A DNA stretch of 64,000 nt, taken from contig NZ_CP023688.1 in assembly GCF_008704655.1 (NCBI RefSeq), forward strand, positions 6,005,501 to 6,069,500, read 5' to 3'. Below the pieces are notes generated by a model that saw only the letters and a program-made list of their open reading frames with translations, did not search any database and was not told where the DNA came from. Positions 50,383 through 59,918 of this stretch are shown piece after piece; position 1 is the stretch's first letter; every line of letters begins with the position of its first letter. Made by a program: the position numbers and the translations under genes. This stretch comes from Streptomyces rimosus (GTDB lineage Bacteria; Actinomycetota; Actinomycetes; Streptomycetales; Streptomycetaceae).

Positions 50383-53300
50383 GTGACGGGGACGGGGACC
50401 GAACCATCGAGACAGGGTGGCTGGGCGCGGCGGCTGACGCGGCTGTGCTGGCAGTACAGGAAGGACGTACTGCTCGCGCTCGGCTCGTCACTCGCCGGGA
50501 TGGGCGTGATGGCCCTGGTCCCGCTCATCCCGAAGCTGATCATCGACGATGTGATCGTCAGCCATGAGCGGCCGCTCGCACCCTGGGCGACCCTGCTGGT
50601 CGTCGCCGCGCTCGCCGTCTACGGGCTGACGTACGTACGCCGCTATTACGGCGGACGGCTCGCTCTCGACGTCCAGCACGACCTGCGTACCCGGATGTTC
50701 CGGTCGATCGCGCGGCTGGACGGGCACCGGCAGGACGAGCTGAGCACCGGCCAGGTCGTCGGCCGCGCCACCAGCGATCTGCAGCTCATCCAGAGCCTGC
50801 TGTTCATGCTCCCGATGATGATCGGGAACGTGCTGCTCTTCGCGATCTCCCTGGTCGTGATGGTGGTGCTCTCCCCGCTGCTCACCGTCGTCGCGCTCGC
50901 CGTCGCCCCCGCGCTGTGGTTCATCGCCCAGCGCAGCCGCAACCGCCTCTACCCCGCCACCTGGTACGCGCAGGGACAGGCCGCCGCCGTCGCGGGCGTC
51001 GTCGACGGCGCGGTCTCCGGCGTCCGCGTCGTCAAGGGCTTCGGCCAGGAGGAGCAGGAGGCCGGCAAGCTGCGTACGGTCAGCCGCCGACTCTTCGCCG
51101 GCCGGCTCCGCACCGTACGGCTCAACGCCCGCTACACCCCCGCCCTCCAGGCCGTCCCCTCCCTCGGTCAGGTCGCCATGCTGGCGCTCGGCGGCTGGCT
51201 GGCCACCAACGGGCAGATCACCCTCGGCACCTTCGTCGCCTTCTCCACCTACCTCGCCCAGCTCGTCGCGCCGGTCCGGATGCTGGCGATGATGCTGACC
51301 GTCGGGCAGCAGGCACGGGCCGGCGTGGAGCGGGTCTTCGAGCTGGTCGACACCGAACCGGTCATCGAGGAACGCCCGGACGCGCACGAACTGCCCGCGG
51401 ACGCGCCCGCCACGGTCGAGTTCGAACATGTCTCCTTCGGCTACGGCAACGGCCGCCCCGTTCTGGAGGACTTCTCGCTGCGCATCGAGCCCGGCGAGAC
51501 CGTCGCCGTCGTCGGCACTTCCGGCAGCGGCAAGTCCACCGTCTCGCTGCTGCTGCCGCGCTTCTACGACGCGACCGAGGGCCGCGTCCTGGTGGGCGGC
51601 CACGATGTACGCGACCTGACCCTGGAATCGCTGCGCGCGGCCATCGGCCTCGTACCGGAGAACAGCTTCCTGTTCTCCGACTCCCTGCGCGACAACATCG
51701 CTTACGGAACGCCGGACGCCACCGACGAGCAGATACGTATCGCCGCGCGTGCCGCACAGGCCGACGGATTCATATCCGCCCTGCCGGACGGGTACGGCAC
51801 CGAGGTCGGCGAGCAGGGGCTGACCCTGTCCGGCGGACAGCGCCAGCGGGTCGCGCTGGCCCGCGCGATCCTCACCGACCCGCGGCTGCTGGTCCTGGAC
51901 GACGCGACCTCCGCCGTGGACGCCCGTGTCGAGCACGAGATCCACGAGGCGCTGCGCGGCGTGATGGCGGGCCGTACGACGCTGCTGATCGCGCACCGCG
52001 CCTCCACCCTCGCCCTCGCCGACCGCGTCGCCGTCCTGGACGGCGGCCGACTGGTCGACATCGGTACGCGCGAGGAACTGGAGGAACGCTGCGAGCTGTA
52101 CCGCCGGCTGCTGACCGACCCGGAGGAACTGGGCGGTACCGACCGCGACCCGGCGGGCACGACGTCGGAGAACGCTGCTCCCGACCACCGCGTGCAGGGC
52201 ATCACGCCGGAGCTGTGGAACCGCTCCGGCAAGGAATCGGGTTCCGAAGCAGCCGACGCAGCCCCCGGTATGCCCGCCACCCCCGAACTCCTCGCCCAGG
52301 TCGCCGCGCTCCCGCCCGCGACCGACACCCCCGACATCGACGAGGAACAGGCAGCCCGTCCCGAGAAGTCCTACGGACTGCGGCGCCTCCTGCGCGGATT
52401 CGGCGGCCCGCTCGCCGTCGCCCTCGCACTGGTAGCCGTGGACGCCGTGGCCGGATTGCTGCTCCCGGTCCTCATCCGCCACGGCATCGACGACGGCGTA
52501 CGGCGCGCGCAACTGGCCGGCGTCTGGACGGCCGCCGGGCTGGCCCTGTTCGTCGTACTCGCCCAGTGGGCGGCCCAGGTCGGCTCGAACCGTATGACGG
52601 GCCGTACCGGCGAACGCGTCCTGTACTCGCTGCGCGTCAAGATCTTCGCGCAGCTCCAGCGCCTCGGCCTCGACTACTACGAGCGCGAGCTGACCGGCAA
52701 GATCATGACGCGGATGACGACGGACGTGGACGCCCTGTCCACGTTCCTGCAGACCGGCCTGGTCACCGCCGTCGTCTCCGTACTGACCTTCTTCGGCATA
52801 CTCGTCGCCCTCCTGGTCATCGACGTCCAGCTGGCCCTGGTCGTCTTCGCCACCCTCCCGCCGCTGATCATCGGTACGTACTTCTTCCGCAAGCAGAGCG
52901 TCAAGGCGTACGAACTGGCCCGTGAACGCATCAGCGTCGTCAACGGCGACCTCCAGGAGAGCGTCGCCGGACTGCGCATCGTGCAGGCGTTCCGCCGCGA
53001 GCGCAGCGGCGCCGACCGGTTCGCGGAGCGCAGCCACGCCTACCGCGCGGCCCGGGTCCGCGGCCAGTTCCTGATCTCCGTCTACTTCCCGTTCGTCCAG
53101 CTGCTGTCCTCCGTCGCCGCCGCGCTCGTCCTGATCGTCGGCGCCGGACGGGTCGGCGAGGGCACACTCTCGGCGGGCGCGCTGGTCGCCTACCTCCTCT
53201 ACATCGACCTGTTCTTCGCCCCCGTACAGCAGCTCTCGCAGGTTTTCGACGGCTACCAGCAGGCCGCCGTCTCGCTCGGCCGCATCCAGGAACTGCTGCG

Positions 53301-54150
53301 CGAACCGACCACCACGCCCCAGTCCGAGCGGCCGCGCCCGGTGGGCGAGCTGGCGGGCGAGATCGTCTTCGACGACGTGCACTTCCGGTACGGCGGCGGT
53401 ACGGACGAACCGGACGCCCCCCGAGGCACCGGCGCCCTCGACGGCTCCGACGTCACGGCGCTCTCCGGCATCAGCCTGACCATCCCCGCCGGGCAGACCG
53501 TCGCCTTCGTCGGTGAGACCGGCGCGGGCAAGTCCACGCTGGTCAAGCTGGTGGCGCGGTTCTACGACCCGACCTCGGGCGCCGTCCGCGTCGACGGCAC
53601 CGACCTGCGCGAACTGGACCTCACCGGCTACCGGCACCGCCTCGGCGTCGTACCGCAGGAGTCCTACCTGTTCGCCGGTACGGTCCGCGACGCCATCGCG
53701 TACGGGCGGCCGGACGCCACCGACGCCGAGGTGGAGGCCGCGGCCCGCGCGGTCGGCGCGCACGACATGATCGCCGGGCTGGACGGCGGATACCTCCACG
53801 AGGTCGCCGAACGCGGGCGCAACCTCTCCGCCGGCCAGCGCCAGCTGCTCGCCCTCGCCCGCGCGGAACTCGTCGACCCCGACATCCTGTTGCTCGACGA
53901 GGCCACTGCCGCGCTCGACCTGGCCACCGAGTCCGCCGTCAACGAGGCCACGGACCGGCTGTCCGGACGCCGTACGACGCTCGTCGTCGCGCACCGCCTG
54001 ACCACCGCGGCCCGCGCCGACCGGGTCGTGGTCCTGGACCACGGCCGCGTCGCCGAGGACGGCACCCACGCGCAGCTCCTGGCCCGCGGTGGCCGGTATG
54101 CCGAACTGTGGCGGACGTTCACGGGCGAGGAGGAATCGGTGGCGGCCTGA
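50383..54150 (+). CDS. Full-length ABC exporter: two fused halves with one degenerate ATP site
   Basis: A 1255-residue protein of two exporter halves (TMD1-NBD1-linker-TMD2-NBD2), each with about six helices. NBD1: Walker A Lys384, signature TLSGGQRQRV, Walker B LLVLDDATSAVD with Asp507 replacing the catalytic Glu. NBD2: Walker A Lys1050, signature NLSAGQRQLL (Gly to Ala), Walker B ILLLDEATAALD with Glu1173. NBD1 Walker A/B pairs with the NBD2 signature, so both deviations fall in one composite site, as in heterodimeric exporters (BmrCD, TM287/288), here fused. An acidic linker of ~100 residues joins the halves. GGGAGG precedes the GTG. Probable drug or lipid export. Confidence 0.93.
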   Translation: MTGTGTEPSRQGGWARRLTRLCWQYRKDVLLALGSSLAGMGVMALVPLIPKLIIDDVIVSHERPLAPWATLLVVAALAVYGLTYVRRYYGGRLALDVQHDLRTRMFRSIARLDGHRQDELSTGQVVGRATSDLQLIQSLLFMLPMMIGNVLLFAISLVVMVVLSPLLTVVALAVAPALWFIAQRSRNRLYPATWYAQGQAAAVAGVVDGAVSGVRVVKGFGQEEQEAGKLRTVSRRLFAGRLRTVRLNARYTPALQAVPSLGQVAMLALGGWLATNGQITLGTFVAFSTYLAQLVAPVRMLAMMLTVGQQARAGVERVFELVDTEPVIEERPDAHELPADAPATVEFEHVSFGYGNGRPVLEDFSLRIEPGETVAVVGTSGSGKSTVSLLLPRFYDATEGRVLVGGHDVRDLTLESLRAAIGLVPENSFLFSDSLRDNIAYGTPDATDEQIRIAARAAQADGFISALPDGYGTEVGEQGLTLSGGQRQRVALARAILTDPRLLVLDDATSAVDARVEHEIHEALRGVMAGRTTLLIAHRASTLALADRVAVLDGGRLVDIGTREELEERCELYRRLLTDPEELGGTDRDPAGTTSENAAPDHRVQGITPELWNRSGKESGSEAADAAPGMPATPELLAQVAALPPATDTPDIDEEQAARPEKSYGLRRLLRGFGGPLAVALALVAVDAVAGLLLPVLIRHGIDDGVRRAQLAGVWTAAGLALFVVLAQWAAQVGSNRMTGRTGERVLYSLRVKIFAQLQRLGLDYYERELTGKIMTRMTTDVDALSTFLQTGLVTAVVSVLTFFGILVALLVIDVQLALVVFATLPPLIIGTYFFRKQSVKAYELARERISVVNGDLQESVAGLRIVQAFRRERSGADRFAERSHAYRAARVRGQFLISVYFPFVQLLSSVAAALVLIVGAGRVGEGTLSAGALVAYLLYIDLFFAPVQQLSQVFDGYQQAAVSLGRIQELLREPTTTPQSERPRPVGELAGEIVFDDVHFRYGGGTDEPDAPRGTGALDGSDVTALSGISLTIPAGQTVAFVGETGAGKSTLVKLVARFYDPTSGAVRVDGTDLRELDLTGYRHRLGVVPQESYLFAGTVRDAIAYGRPDATDAEVEAAARAVGAHDMIAGLDGGYLHEVAERGRNLSAGQRQLLALARAELVDPDILLLDEATAALDLATESAVNEATDRLSGRRTTLVVAHRLTTAARADRVVVLDHGRVAEDGTHAQLLARGGRYAELWRTFTGEEESVAA

Positions 54151-54374
54151 GGTACCAGCGCGGCCACCGGACGACGACCTTCCGCGACGGGCCTCGGCCC
54201 TTACGGCGAAAGGCCGTTGAACCCGCGACGAACATTCGCCGGCCGCTGTGGCGACGCTGCGCCGGCACGCTCCGACGACGGTCCTGTCGGTCTCCTGTGA
54301 ATAAAGGGGGCTGGTGGGACCGTTGTCGCGCCGATAGGTTCACCCCGACCTTTGCTATCCCAAGGGGAGGGTGC

Positions 54375-55796
54375 ATGCGCAAGGCCATCAGATGCCTGCT
54401 GTCGCTCGCGGTGCTCATAGGCACGGCGAGTGCCGGTACGGCGTCGGCGACGGCGGCCACCGCCGCGAAGCCGAAGGCGACGGACATCAAGGACCGGATC
54501 CTGGCGATCCCGGGGATGAGTCTCGTCCAGGAGAAGCCGGTCGACGGCTACCGCTTCTTCGTCCTGAACTACACCCAGCCGATCGATCACCAGCACCCCT
54601 CCAAGGGGACCTTCCAGCAGCGGCTGACCCTGCTGCACAAGTCCGTCGAGCGGCCGACGGTCTTCTTCACCTCCGGCTACAACGTCAGCACCGATGTGCG
54701 GCGCAGTGAGCCGACGCAGATCATCGACGGCAACCAGGTGTCGATGGAGTACCGCTTCTTCACGCCGTCGCGGCCCCAGCCCGCCGACTGGAAGAAGCTG
54801 AACATCCAGCAGGCGGCCAACGACCAGCACCGCATCTTCAAGGCGCTGCACAAGATCTACGACCAGAACTGGATCGCCACCGGCGGCAGCAAGGGCGGTA
54901 TGACCGCGACCTACTACCGCCGCTTCTTCCCGGACGACATGGACGGCACGGTCGCCTACGTTGCGCCGAACGACGTGAACAACGACGAGGACTCGGCGTA
55001 CGACCGGTTCTTCCGTACCGTCGGCACCGCGCAGTGCCGCAAGGACCTCGCCACGCTGGAGCGCGAGGCGCTGCTGCGCCGCGGCGAGATGGTCAAGCGC
55101 TACACGCAGTGGGCCAAGGAGAACAAGCAGACCTTCAAGGTCGTCGGCAACGTCGACAAGGCGTACGAGGTCCTGGTCACGGACCTGGTCTTCGGCTTCT
55201 GGCAGTACCAGCCGGCCGCGACCGCCTGCGCCGAGGTGCCCAAGAAGACCGCCTCCACGGACGAACTGTGGAAGTGGATCGACAAGATCGGCGGCTTCAA
55301 CAGCTACACGGACCAGGGTCTTGAGACCAACATGCCGTACTACTACCAGGCGGGCACCCAGCTCGGTGAGCCCGGCTACAAGTACGACCACCTCAAGGAC
55401 CTGCTGCGCTACCCGGGCATCAACAACTCCCGGACCTTCGTGCCGCGCGACATCCCCATGAAGTTCGAGAAGAACGCGATGCGCGACGTCGACCGGTGGG
55501 TGCGTCACAACGCGGAGCGCATGATGTTCGTGAACGGCGAGTGGGACCCGTGGAGCTCCGAGCCGTTCCGGCTGGGTGCCGGCTCCGAGGACTCCTACGT
55601 CTTCAAGGTCCCGGGCGGCAACCACGGCTCGAACATCGCGAAGCTGCGGGAGGCCGACCGCAAGAAGGCCACCGAGCGGCTGCTCGACTGGGCGGGCCTC
55701 GACGTGGCGCCGGGCGCCAAGGTCACGCCGCAGGCGCCGTTCGACAAGAAGCTGGACAAGCGGGACGAGACGCGGCTGCAGATGCTGCGGCCGTGA
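54375..55796 (+). CDS. Secreted S37-family (PS-10) aminopeptidase
   Basis: A 473-residue exported serine peptidase. GGGGAGG precedes the ATG; the signal peptide is CLLSLAVLIGTASAGTASAT. The alpha/beta hydrolase core has WIATGGSKGGMTATYYRRFF with nucleophile Ser172, MMFVNGEWDPWSSEPF with the probable acid Asp, and VPGGNHGSNIAKL with the His. YVAPNDVNNDEDSAYDRFF is a family block. It is the PS-10 tripeptidyl-aminopeptidase type of Streptomyces, acting on extracellular peptides. Composition is Lys-richer than the neighbours, as often in highly expressed secreted proteins. Confidence 0.93.
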   Translation: MRKAIRCLLSLAVLIGTASAGTASATAATAAKPKATDIKDRILAIPGMSLVQEKPVDGYRFFVLNYTQPIDHQHPSKGTFQQRLTLLHKSVERPTVFFTSGYNVSTDVRRSEPTQIIDGNQVSMEYRFFTPSRPQPADWKKLNIQQAANDQHRIFKALHKIYDQNWIATGGSKGGMTATYYRRFFPDDMDGTVAYVAPNDVNNDEDSAYDRFFRTVGTAQCRKDLATLEREALLRRGEMVKRYTQWAKENKQTFKVVGNVDKAYEVLVTDLVFGFWQYQPAATACAEVPKKTASTDELWKWIDKIGGFNSYTDQGLETNMPYYYQAGTQLGEPGYKYDHLKDLLRYPGINNSRTFVPRDIPMKFEKNAMRDVDRWVRHNAERMMFVNGEWDPWSSEPFRLGAGSEDSYVFKVPGGNHGSNIAKLREADRKKATERLLDWAGLDVAPGAKVTPQAPFDKKLDKRDETRLQMLRP

Positions 55797-55893
55797 CGCG
55801 GAATGGCTGACCGGCCGGCCCGGTGAGGGCCGCCGGTGCCGGACCGACAAGGTGCTGCTCCGCGGAGCCGCGCTTCCCTTCGGTCCGGATGAA

Positions 55894-56520
55894 CTACAGG
55901 CGGCGGGCGCACCCGATCGGTGCCCCGCCGCCTAGTTGTACGTACATTTCCGTGTCGGCCGGACAGGAAACGCGGGAGCGTACCGCGGCCGTCACCTTGT
56001 ACCGCGGCGGGCGGGCCCCTGTTCCGTCGCAAGCGGTTTCTTTCACCTCTCCCTGCCGCAATCGGCTGAGGCAGTCGCCGACGATGGTGCGCGGGCCGCC
56101 GCCCCCGCCCGGGTCGCCGGGGTGCGGCGCCTCCAGGTTGCGCATGCAGGCGTACCCCTGGGGCACCGCGCCGTCGCCGTTCTCGTCGGAGGCCGGCCGG
56201 TGCTCGCTGATGTGCAGGACGAAGTCCGTACGTTCCGGGCACAGCGGCCCCTGCGCCTGCGGCCCGTCGTACCGGGCCAGCACCAGGGCCGCGGCCTTCT
56301 CGCTGCGGCAGGACACCTGATGGAAGACGGTGCGTCCGCGAGTGCTGCACGTGCCGCGGGCGAGGAAGGTCGCGGCAGGCGAAGGGGACGAGGCCGGCGC
56401 GCCGCCGTTCCTGCCGGCGACCGCGCCGCTGCCCTCTCGCTGGCAGGCGGGCAGGGTCGTGAGCAGCAGCACCACCGCGCATCCCAGCGCGCCGCCGCCG
56501 TACCGCTTGAACCCGCGCAT
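55894..56520 (-). CDS. Cysteine-containing lipoprotein, unknown function
   Basis: A 208-residue putative lipoprotein. The leader LGCAVVLLLTTLPAC ends in the lipobox LPAC. After a Ser/Pro/Gly tether, the mature part has regularly spaced cysteines (TCSTRGRTVFHQVSCRSEKA, LCPERTDFVLHISEH, GYACMRN, VGDCLSRL, RVSCPADTEMYV, IGCARRL), which suggests a disulfide-stabilised extracellular domain. I recognise no family. A near-perfect hairpin at 55899-55932 overlaps its last codons and could terminate the convergent peptidase gene. Confidence 0.7.
   Translation of the reverse strand: MRGFKRYGGGALGCAVVLLLTTLPACQREGSGAVAGRNGGAPASSPSPAATFLARGTCSTRGRTVFHQVSCRSEKAAALVLARYDGPQAQGPLCPERTDFVLHISEHRPASDENGDGAVPQGYACMRNLEAPHPGDPGGGGGPRTIVGDCLSRLRQGEVKETACDGTGARPPRYKVTAAVRSRVSCPADTEMYVQLGGGAPIGCARRL
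55899..55932. terminator. Hairpin overlapping the end of the lipoprotein gene
   Basis: Arms 55899-55913 and 55919-55932 pair with one bulged base around a 5-nt loop. It lies about 100 bp after the S37 peptidase stop, inside the final codons of the convergent gene. Confidence 0.5.
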
Positions 56521-56737
56521 CGCGGCCCCCTGAGTCCCCCCGGTGCGTACGGACCAGCGTGTCCCGTGCATTCGGGAGCACGCCAGGCGTAACGGACTCA
56601 TTGCGCACGGGGTACGGGGCGCGCAGTACGAACTGCTCCGGGTCCGGCGGTACACCGGCCGTACGAGGGAAGCGCGGGAGCCGTACGGGACTCCACTCCG
56701 GAATCCCATACGGCCGCTACCCGCTCCGTTCAGCCGC

Positions 56738-58558
56738 TCAATACGACAGGCCGTACCCGACCGGGTAGAGCACCGTGCCCGGCGCATCGGCCCGCATCAC
56801 CGGGACCGGCAGTTTCCCCTCCGGGTCGCGCCGGCTGGCGATCACGCGTGCGGCGGCCCGCAACTCCACGTCCGTCCACGAGTAGGCGGCCAGACCTGCC
56901 CGTACGCCCGGCAGGTGCGCGATGTCGTACGGGTTGCGGACGGCCAGCTGCACGACCGGTTTGCCGGTGGCCAGCAGCGCGTCGACGAGAGCACGTTGCG
57001 ACGACGTGGCCGTGACGTTGTACGTCGCCACGACCACCGCGTCCCGTTGCTCCAGCGCCACCACCGCCTGGCCGATCTGCTCACGGGTGGGCGCGGTGCC
57101 GGTGGAGAACGCCGTCGCCGTGTATCCCAGTTGATCGAAGGTTTCTGCAAGGACCTTGGTGGGCGGCCCGCCGGTCCCCGACGGCGACGCCGGATCGGCG
57201 CCGACCACCAGCAGCCGCCGGTGCGCCCGCCGGGACAGGGGCAGCAGACCGCCTTCGTTGACGAGCAGCGTCGTGGTGCGGTCGGCGACCCGGTCCGCCG
57301 TGGCCAGGTGCCGCCGCGTCCCGACCGCACGGTCCACCGCGCGGTGCGTCGTGTACGGCTCGTCGAACAGTCCGCGCCGCTCCTTGAGCCGCAGAATGCG
57401 CAGCAGCTTCTCGTCGATGGCGCGCTCGGTCAGTTCGCCCGTCCGCACCGCGTTCAGCACGCTGGTGAAAGCGACCGCGATATTGGGCGGATTGAGCAAC
57501 TGGTCAACGCCCGCTTTGAGCGCGAGCACCGGCACGCGGTCGTCACCGTACTTGGTCCGTACGCCTTCCATGCCGAGCGAGTCGGTCACCACCACGCCGT
57601 CGTAGCCGAGGCGTTCGCGCAGGATGCCGGTGAGGATGGGGTGGGACAGCGTGGCCGGGTCGCCGCTCGGATCGAAGGCCGGGACGACGATGTGCGCCGT
57701 CATGATCGAATCGATGTCGGCCTCGATGGCGGCCCGGAACGGCGGGGCGTCCAGCCGCTCCCACTCCTCGGCCGTGTGGCGAATCGTGGGCAGGCCGACG
57801 TGGCTGTCGGTGTCGGTGTCACCGTGCCCGGGGAAGTGCTTGGCCGTGGCCGCGACCCCCGCGCTCTGGTAGCCCCGCACCTGGGCGGTGACCATCCGCG
57901 ACACCGTCTTCGGGTCCGAGCCGAAGGACCGTACGCCGATCACCGGGTTCGCGGCGTTGACGTTCACGTCGGCGACCGGCGCGTAGTCCTGCCGGATGCC
58001 CATCGCGTACAGCTCCTCGCCGGCGATCCGGCCGGCCGTACGGGCGTCCTCGCGCGAGCGGCCCGCGCCCAGCGCCATCGCGCCGGGGAAAAGCGTGGCG
58101 GGCGCGCCGACCCGGGCCACTATCCCGTGCTCCTGGTCGGTGGAGATCAGCAGCGGCACCGGGACGCGCTGCGCGTTGGCAGCCCTCTGGATGCCGTTGG
58201 AGAGATCGGCGATCTGGTGCGGCTCGCGGGTGTTGTGTGCCCAGCCGAAATAGATGATGCCGCCGAGGTGATACTTGGCGACCAGCTCGGCAGCGTTGGA
58301 GACGCCCATCTCCTTGCGGTTGGCCTCGGCGTCGGCCGGCTCGGGGTCGGTCGCGGAATGCCCGTAGACCCGCATCACGAAGAGCTGCCCGACTTTTTCC
58401 TCCAGGCTCATCCGCGAGATGAGCCGGGCCACGCGGTTACGGGAGGCGGCACCGGTGGCGCGGGAGCCGGAGGTGGCGGCGTGAACGACGCCGCCGCCCG
58501 TACTCATGGCACAGGCGGCGGCCGCGGCGGTGGTCAGGACGGTACGTCTGGAGTGCAT
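56738..58558 (-). CDS. Secreted GH3 beta-N-acetylglucosaminidase/beta-glucosidase-type enzyme
   Basis: A 606-residue exported GH3 enzyme. The ATG at 58558 has GGAAGGAG upstream. The leader HSRRTVLTTAAAAACAMSTG has a twin-arginine look. The TIM barrel contains KVGQLFVMRVYGH, LISTDQEHGIVARVGAPATL, KHFPGHGDTDTDSHVGLPTI (the NagZ-type KHFPGHG.T..DSH with the catalytic His) and DGVVVTDSLGMEGV (nucleophile Asp). A C-terminal alpha/beta domain follows (LLVVGADPAS; KPVVQLAVRNPYDIAHLPGV). The His-Asp dyad argues for N-acetylglucosaminidase activity on wall fragments or chitin oligomers. Confidence 0.92.
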   Translation of the reverse strand: MHSRRTVLTTAAAAACAMSTGGGVVHAATSGSRATGAASRNRVARLISRMSLEEKVGQLFVMRVYGHSATDPEPADAEANRKEMGVSNAAELVAKYHLGGIIYFGWAHNTREPHQIADLSNGIQRAANAQRVPVPLLISTDQEHGIVARVGAPATLFPGAMALGAGRSREDARTAGRIAGEELYAMGIRQDYAPVADVNVNAANPVIGVRSFGSDPKTVSRMVTAQVRGYQSAGVAATAKHFPGHGDTDTDSHVGLPTIRHTAEEWERLDAPPFRAAIEADIDSIMTAHIVVPAFDPSGDPATLSHPILTGILRERLGYDGVVVTDSLGMEGVRTKYGDDRVPVLALKAGVDQLLNPPNIAVAFTSVLNAVRTGELTERAIDEKLLRILRLKERRGLFDEPYTTHRAVDRAVGTRRHLATADRVADRTTTLLVNEGGLLPLSRRAHRRLLVVGADPASPSGTGGPPTKVLAETFDQLGYTATAFSTGTAPTREQIGQAVVALEQRDAVVVATYNVTATSSQRALVDALLATGKPVVQLAVRNPYDIAHLPGVRAGLAAYSWTDVELRAAARVIASRRDPEGKLPVPVMRADAPGTVLYPVGYGLSY

Positions 58559-59079
58559 CTGCGCTCCTTCCGGAGGGTCTCCTCGCCGAGTGCTGCCCCG
58601 GCGCTGTGAAGGAAACTTCCAAGAAGTCACGGATAGTCGGAAAAGTATTGCCGGTCAATGCTCAACGGCTCTGCCAGTCGGGGGAACTGGCGGCGCGCGC
58701 AGCAGGTACGGATGCGGGCGCGCGCCGAGCAGTGATCCGCCACCGGCGCGTTGGAGGGGGGTGCACCGGTGGCGGGTGCTGCCGGCCGCAGGCGGCGGAG
58801 AGGGTGGTCAGCAACGCAGCCAGCAGCGAGGCCGACACCGCTCTGCGGGGTCACACAGCACACCGTTTTGACGGTCGGCGGCCCGGGTGGGTTCCCCGGT
58901 TCGACGCGAATACGGGAAATGGTACGGATGTGGGTGGGATGTGTTCTTGAGGCGGCCATGGCCCTCCTCAAGAAAGGACGTCGGCCGTGTCGGCACGGGC
59001 CGGAGGAGCATACGGCTCCGGGCACACCTCAACGCCTCGCAGCCCCGTATACGCCAGGCATGCTGCTGAATGGAAGCAT
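58559..59079. other. 521-bp intergenic region
   Basis: It lies between the GH3 gene and the sugar isomerase gene, both on the minus strand. No convincing gene is seen; frames here lack ordered sequence. It contains the dyad TTCTTGAGG/CCTCAAGAA (58944-58952 and 58966-58974), about 105 bp past the isomerase stop, a possible terminator. The promoter of the GH3 gene should lie at the left end. Confidence 0.45.
58944..58974. terminator. Possible terminator dyad after the sugar isomerase gene
   Basis: TTCTTGAGG and CCTCAAGAA form a 9-bp stem with a 13-nt loop that itself contains GGCCATGGCC. It is AT-richer than most local hairpins and has no T-run. Confidence 0.45.
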
Positions 59080-59898
59080 TCAGGGGGTTGCCGAAGCCAC
59101 CAGCCGCTCCAGGTACTCGCGCCCCGAGCTGAGCAGCCCGGGCAGGTCGGCGGCTCGCGGATACCAGCGCTTCTCGTACTCCCAGCACAGCCAGCCGTCC
59201 CACTGCGCACGAGCCAGCGCACCGATGCAGTCGGCCAGCGGAACCGTCCCGGCGCCGAGCGGCAAAGGAGCGGTGTCCTCGGTGGAGGCGACGTCCTTGA
59301 CCTGCACGAAGCCGAGATACGGGGCGAGCCCGGCGTACGTGTCGACCGGCTCCTCGCCGGCGAGCCATGGGTGGAGCACGTCCCACAGCGCACCGATGTT
59401 CCGGTGGCCCACAGGGCCCAGTACGCGTGCCGCGTCGGCGCCCCGGGGATGTGAGTCGTGCGTCTCCAGGAGGACGCGTACGTCCCGCTCCGCCGCGAAC
59501 GGCGCGACCGCGGCCAGGTGCCGGGCCGCGTCCGCATCGGCTTCGCCGACGGGGCGGTCACCACCGCCGGGGAACACCCGAACAAACTGCGCGCCCAGGT
59601 CCGAAGCCAGCACGACCAGCTCGGTCAGCTCCGCCGCCAGCTCCTCCTCCCCGCGTTCGTCATGGGCCGCGGCCACCCGCGCGTATCCGGACACCGCGAG
59701 GATCTCCACCCCGGCCTCGGCGAACTGTTCGCGCACCGTGGCCCGTTCCCGCAGGCCGATGCGTGGATGCACCTGTTCCTCGGGATGAGCCCGCAGCTCC
59801 ACCCCGCCGAATCCGGCGCCGGCCGCCAGCCGCACGACCTCGCCCACCGGCATCCCGGGCACTCCGAGTGTCGAGAACGCATATCGCATATTGCTCAT
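59080..59898 (-). CDS. Sugar phosphate isomerase/epimerase (xylose-isomerase-like TIM barrel)
   Basis: A 272-residue TIM-barrel protein. MRYAFSTLGVPGMPVGEVVR starts the barrel; GFGGVELRAHPEEQVHP, FVRVFPGGGDRP, VLLETHDSHPRGADAARVLG (metal-ligand Glu and His), GALWDVLHPWLAGEEPVDTY and FVQVKDVAS are the usual blocks with E, D/H and K/D ligands. No good ribosome site is present; starts at 59907, 59898 and 59889 are all possible. It follows the MarR-GNAT gene by 10-20 bp. Together with the divergent Gfo/Idh oxidoreductase and DUF993 gene it suggests breakdown of a keto-sugar or inositol-like compound. Confidence 0.86.
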   Translation of the reverse strand: MSNMRYAFSTLGVPGMPVGEVVRLAAGAGFGGVELRAHPEEQVHPRIGLRERATVREQFAEAGVEILAVSGYARVAAAHDERGEEELAAELTELVVLASDLGAQFVRVFPGGGDRPVGEADADAARHLAAVAPFAAERDVRVLLETHDSHPRGADAARVLGPVGHRNIGALWDVLHPWLAGEEPVDTYAGLAPYLGFVQVKDVASTEDTAPLPLGAGTVPLADCIGALARAQWDGWLCWEYEKRWYPRAADLPGLLSSGREYLERLVASATP

Positions 59899-59918
59899 GA
59901 GAACCATGTGAACACAGA

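Noticed and set aside
58627..59025. A 132-residue minus-strand frame between the GH3 and isomerase genes
   Set aside because: No ordered sequence, no ribosome site, and composition unlike the neighbouring proteins.
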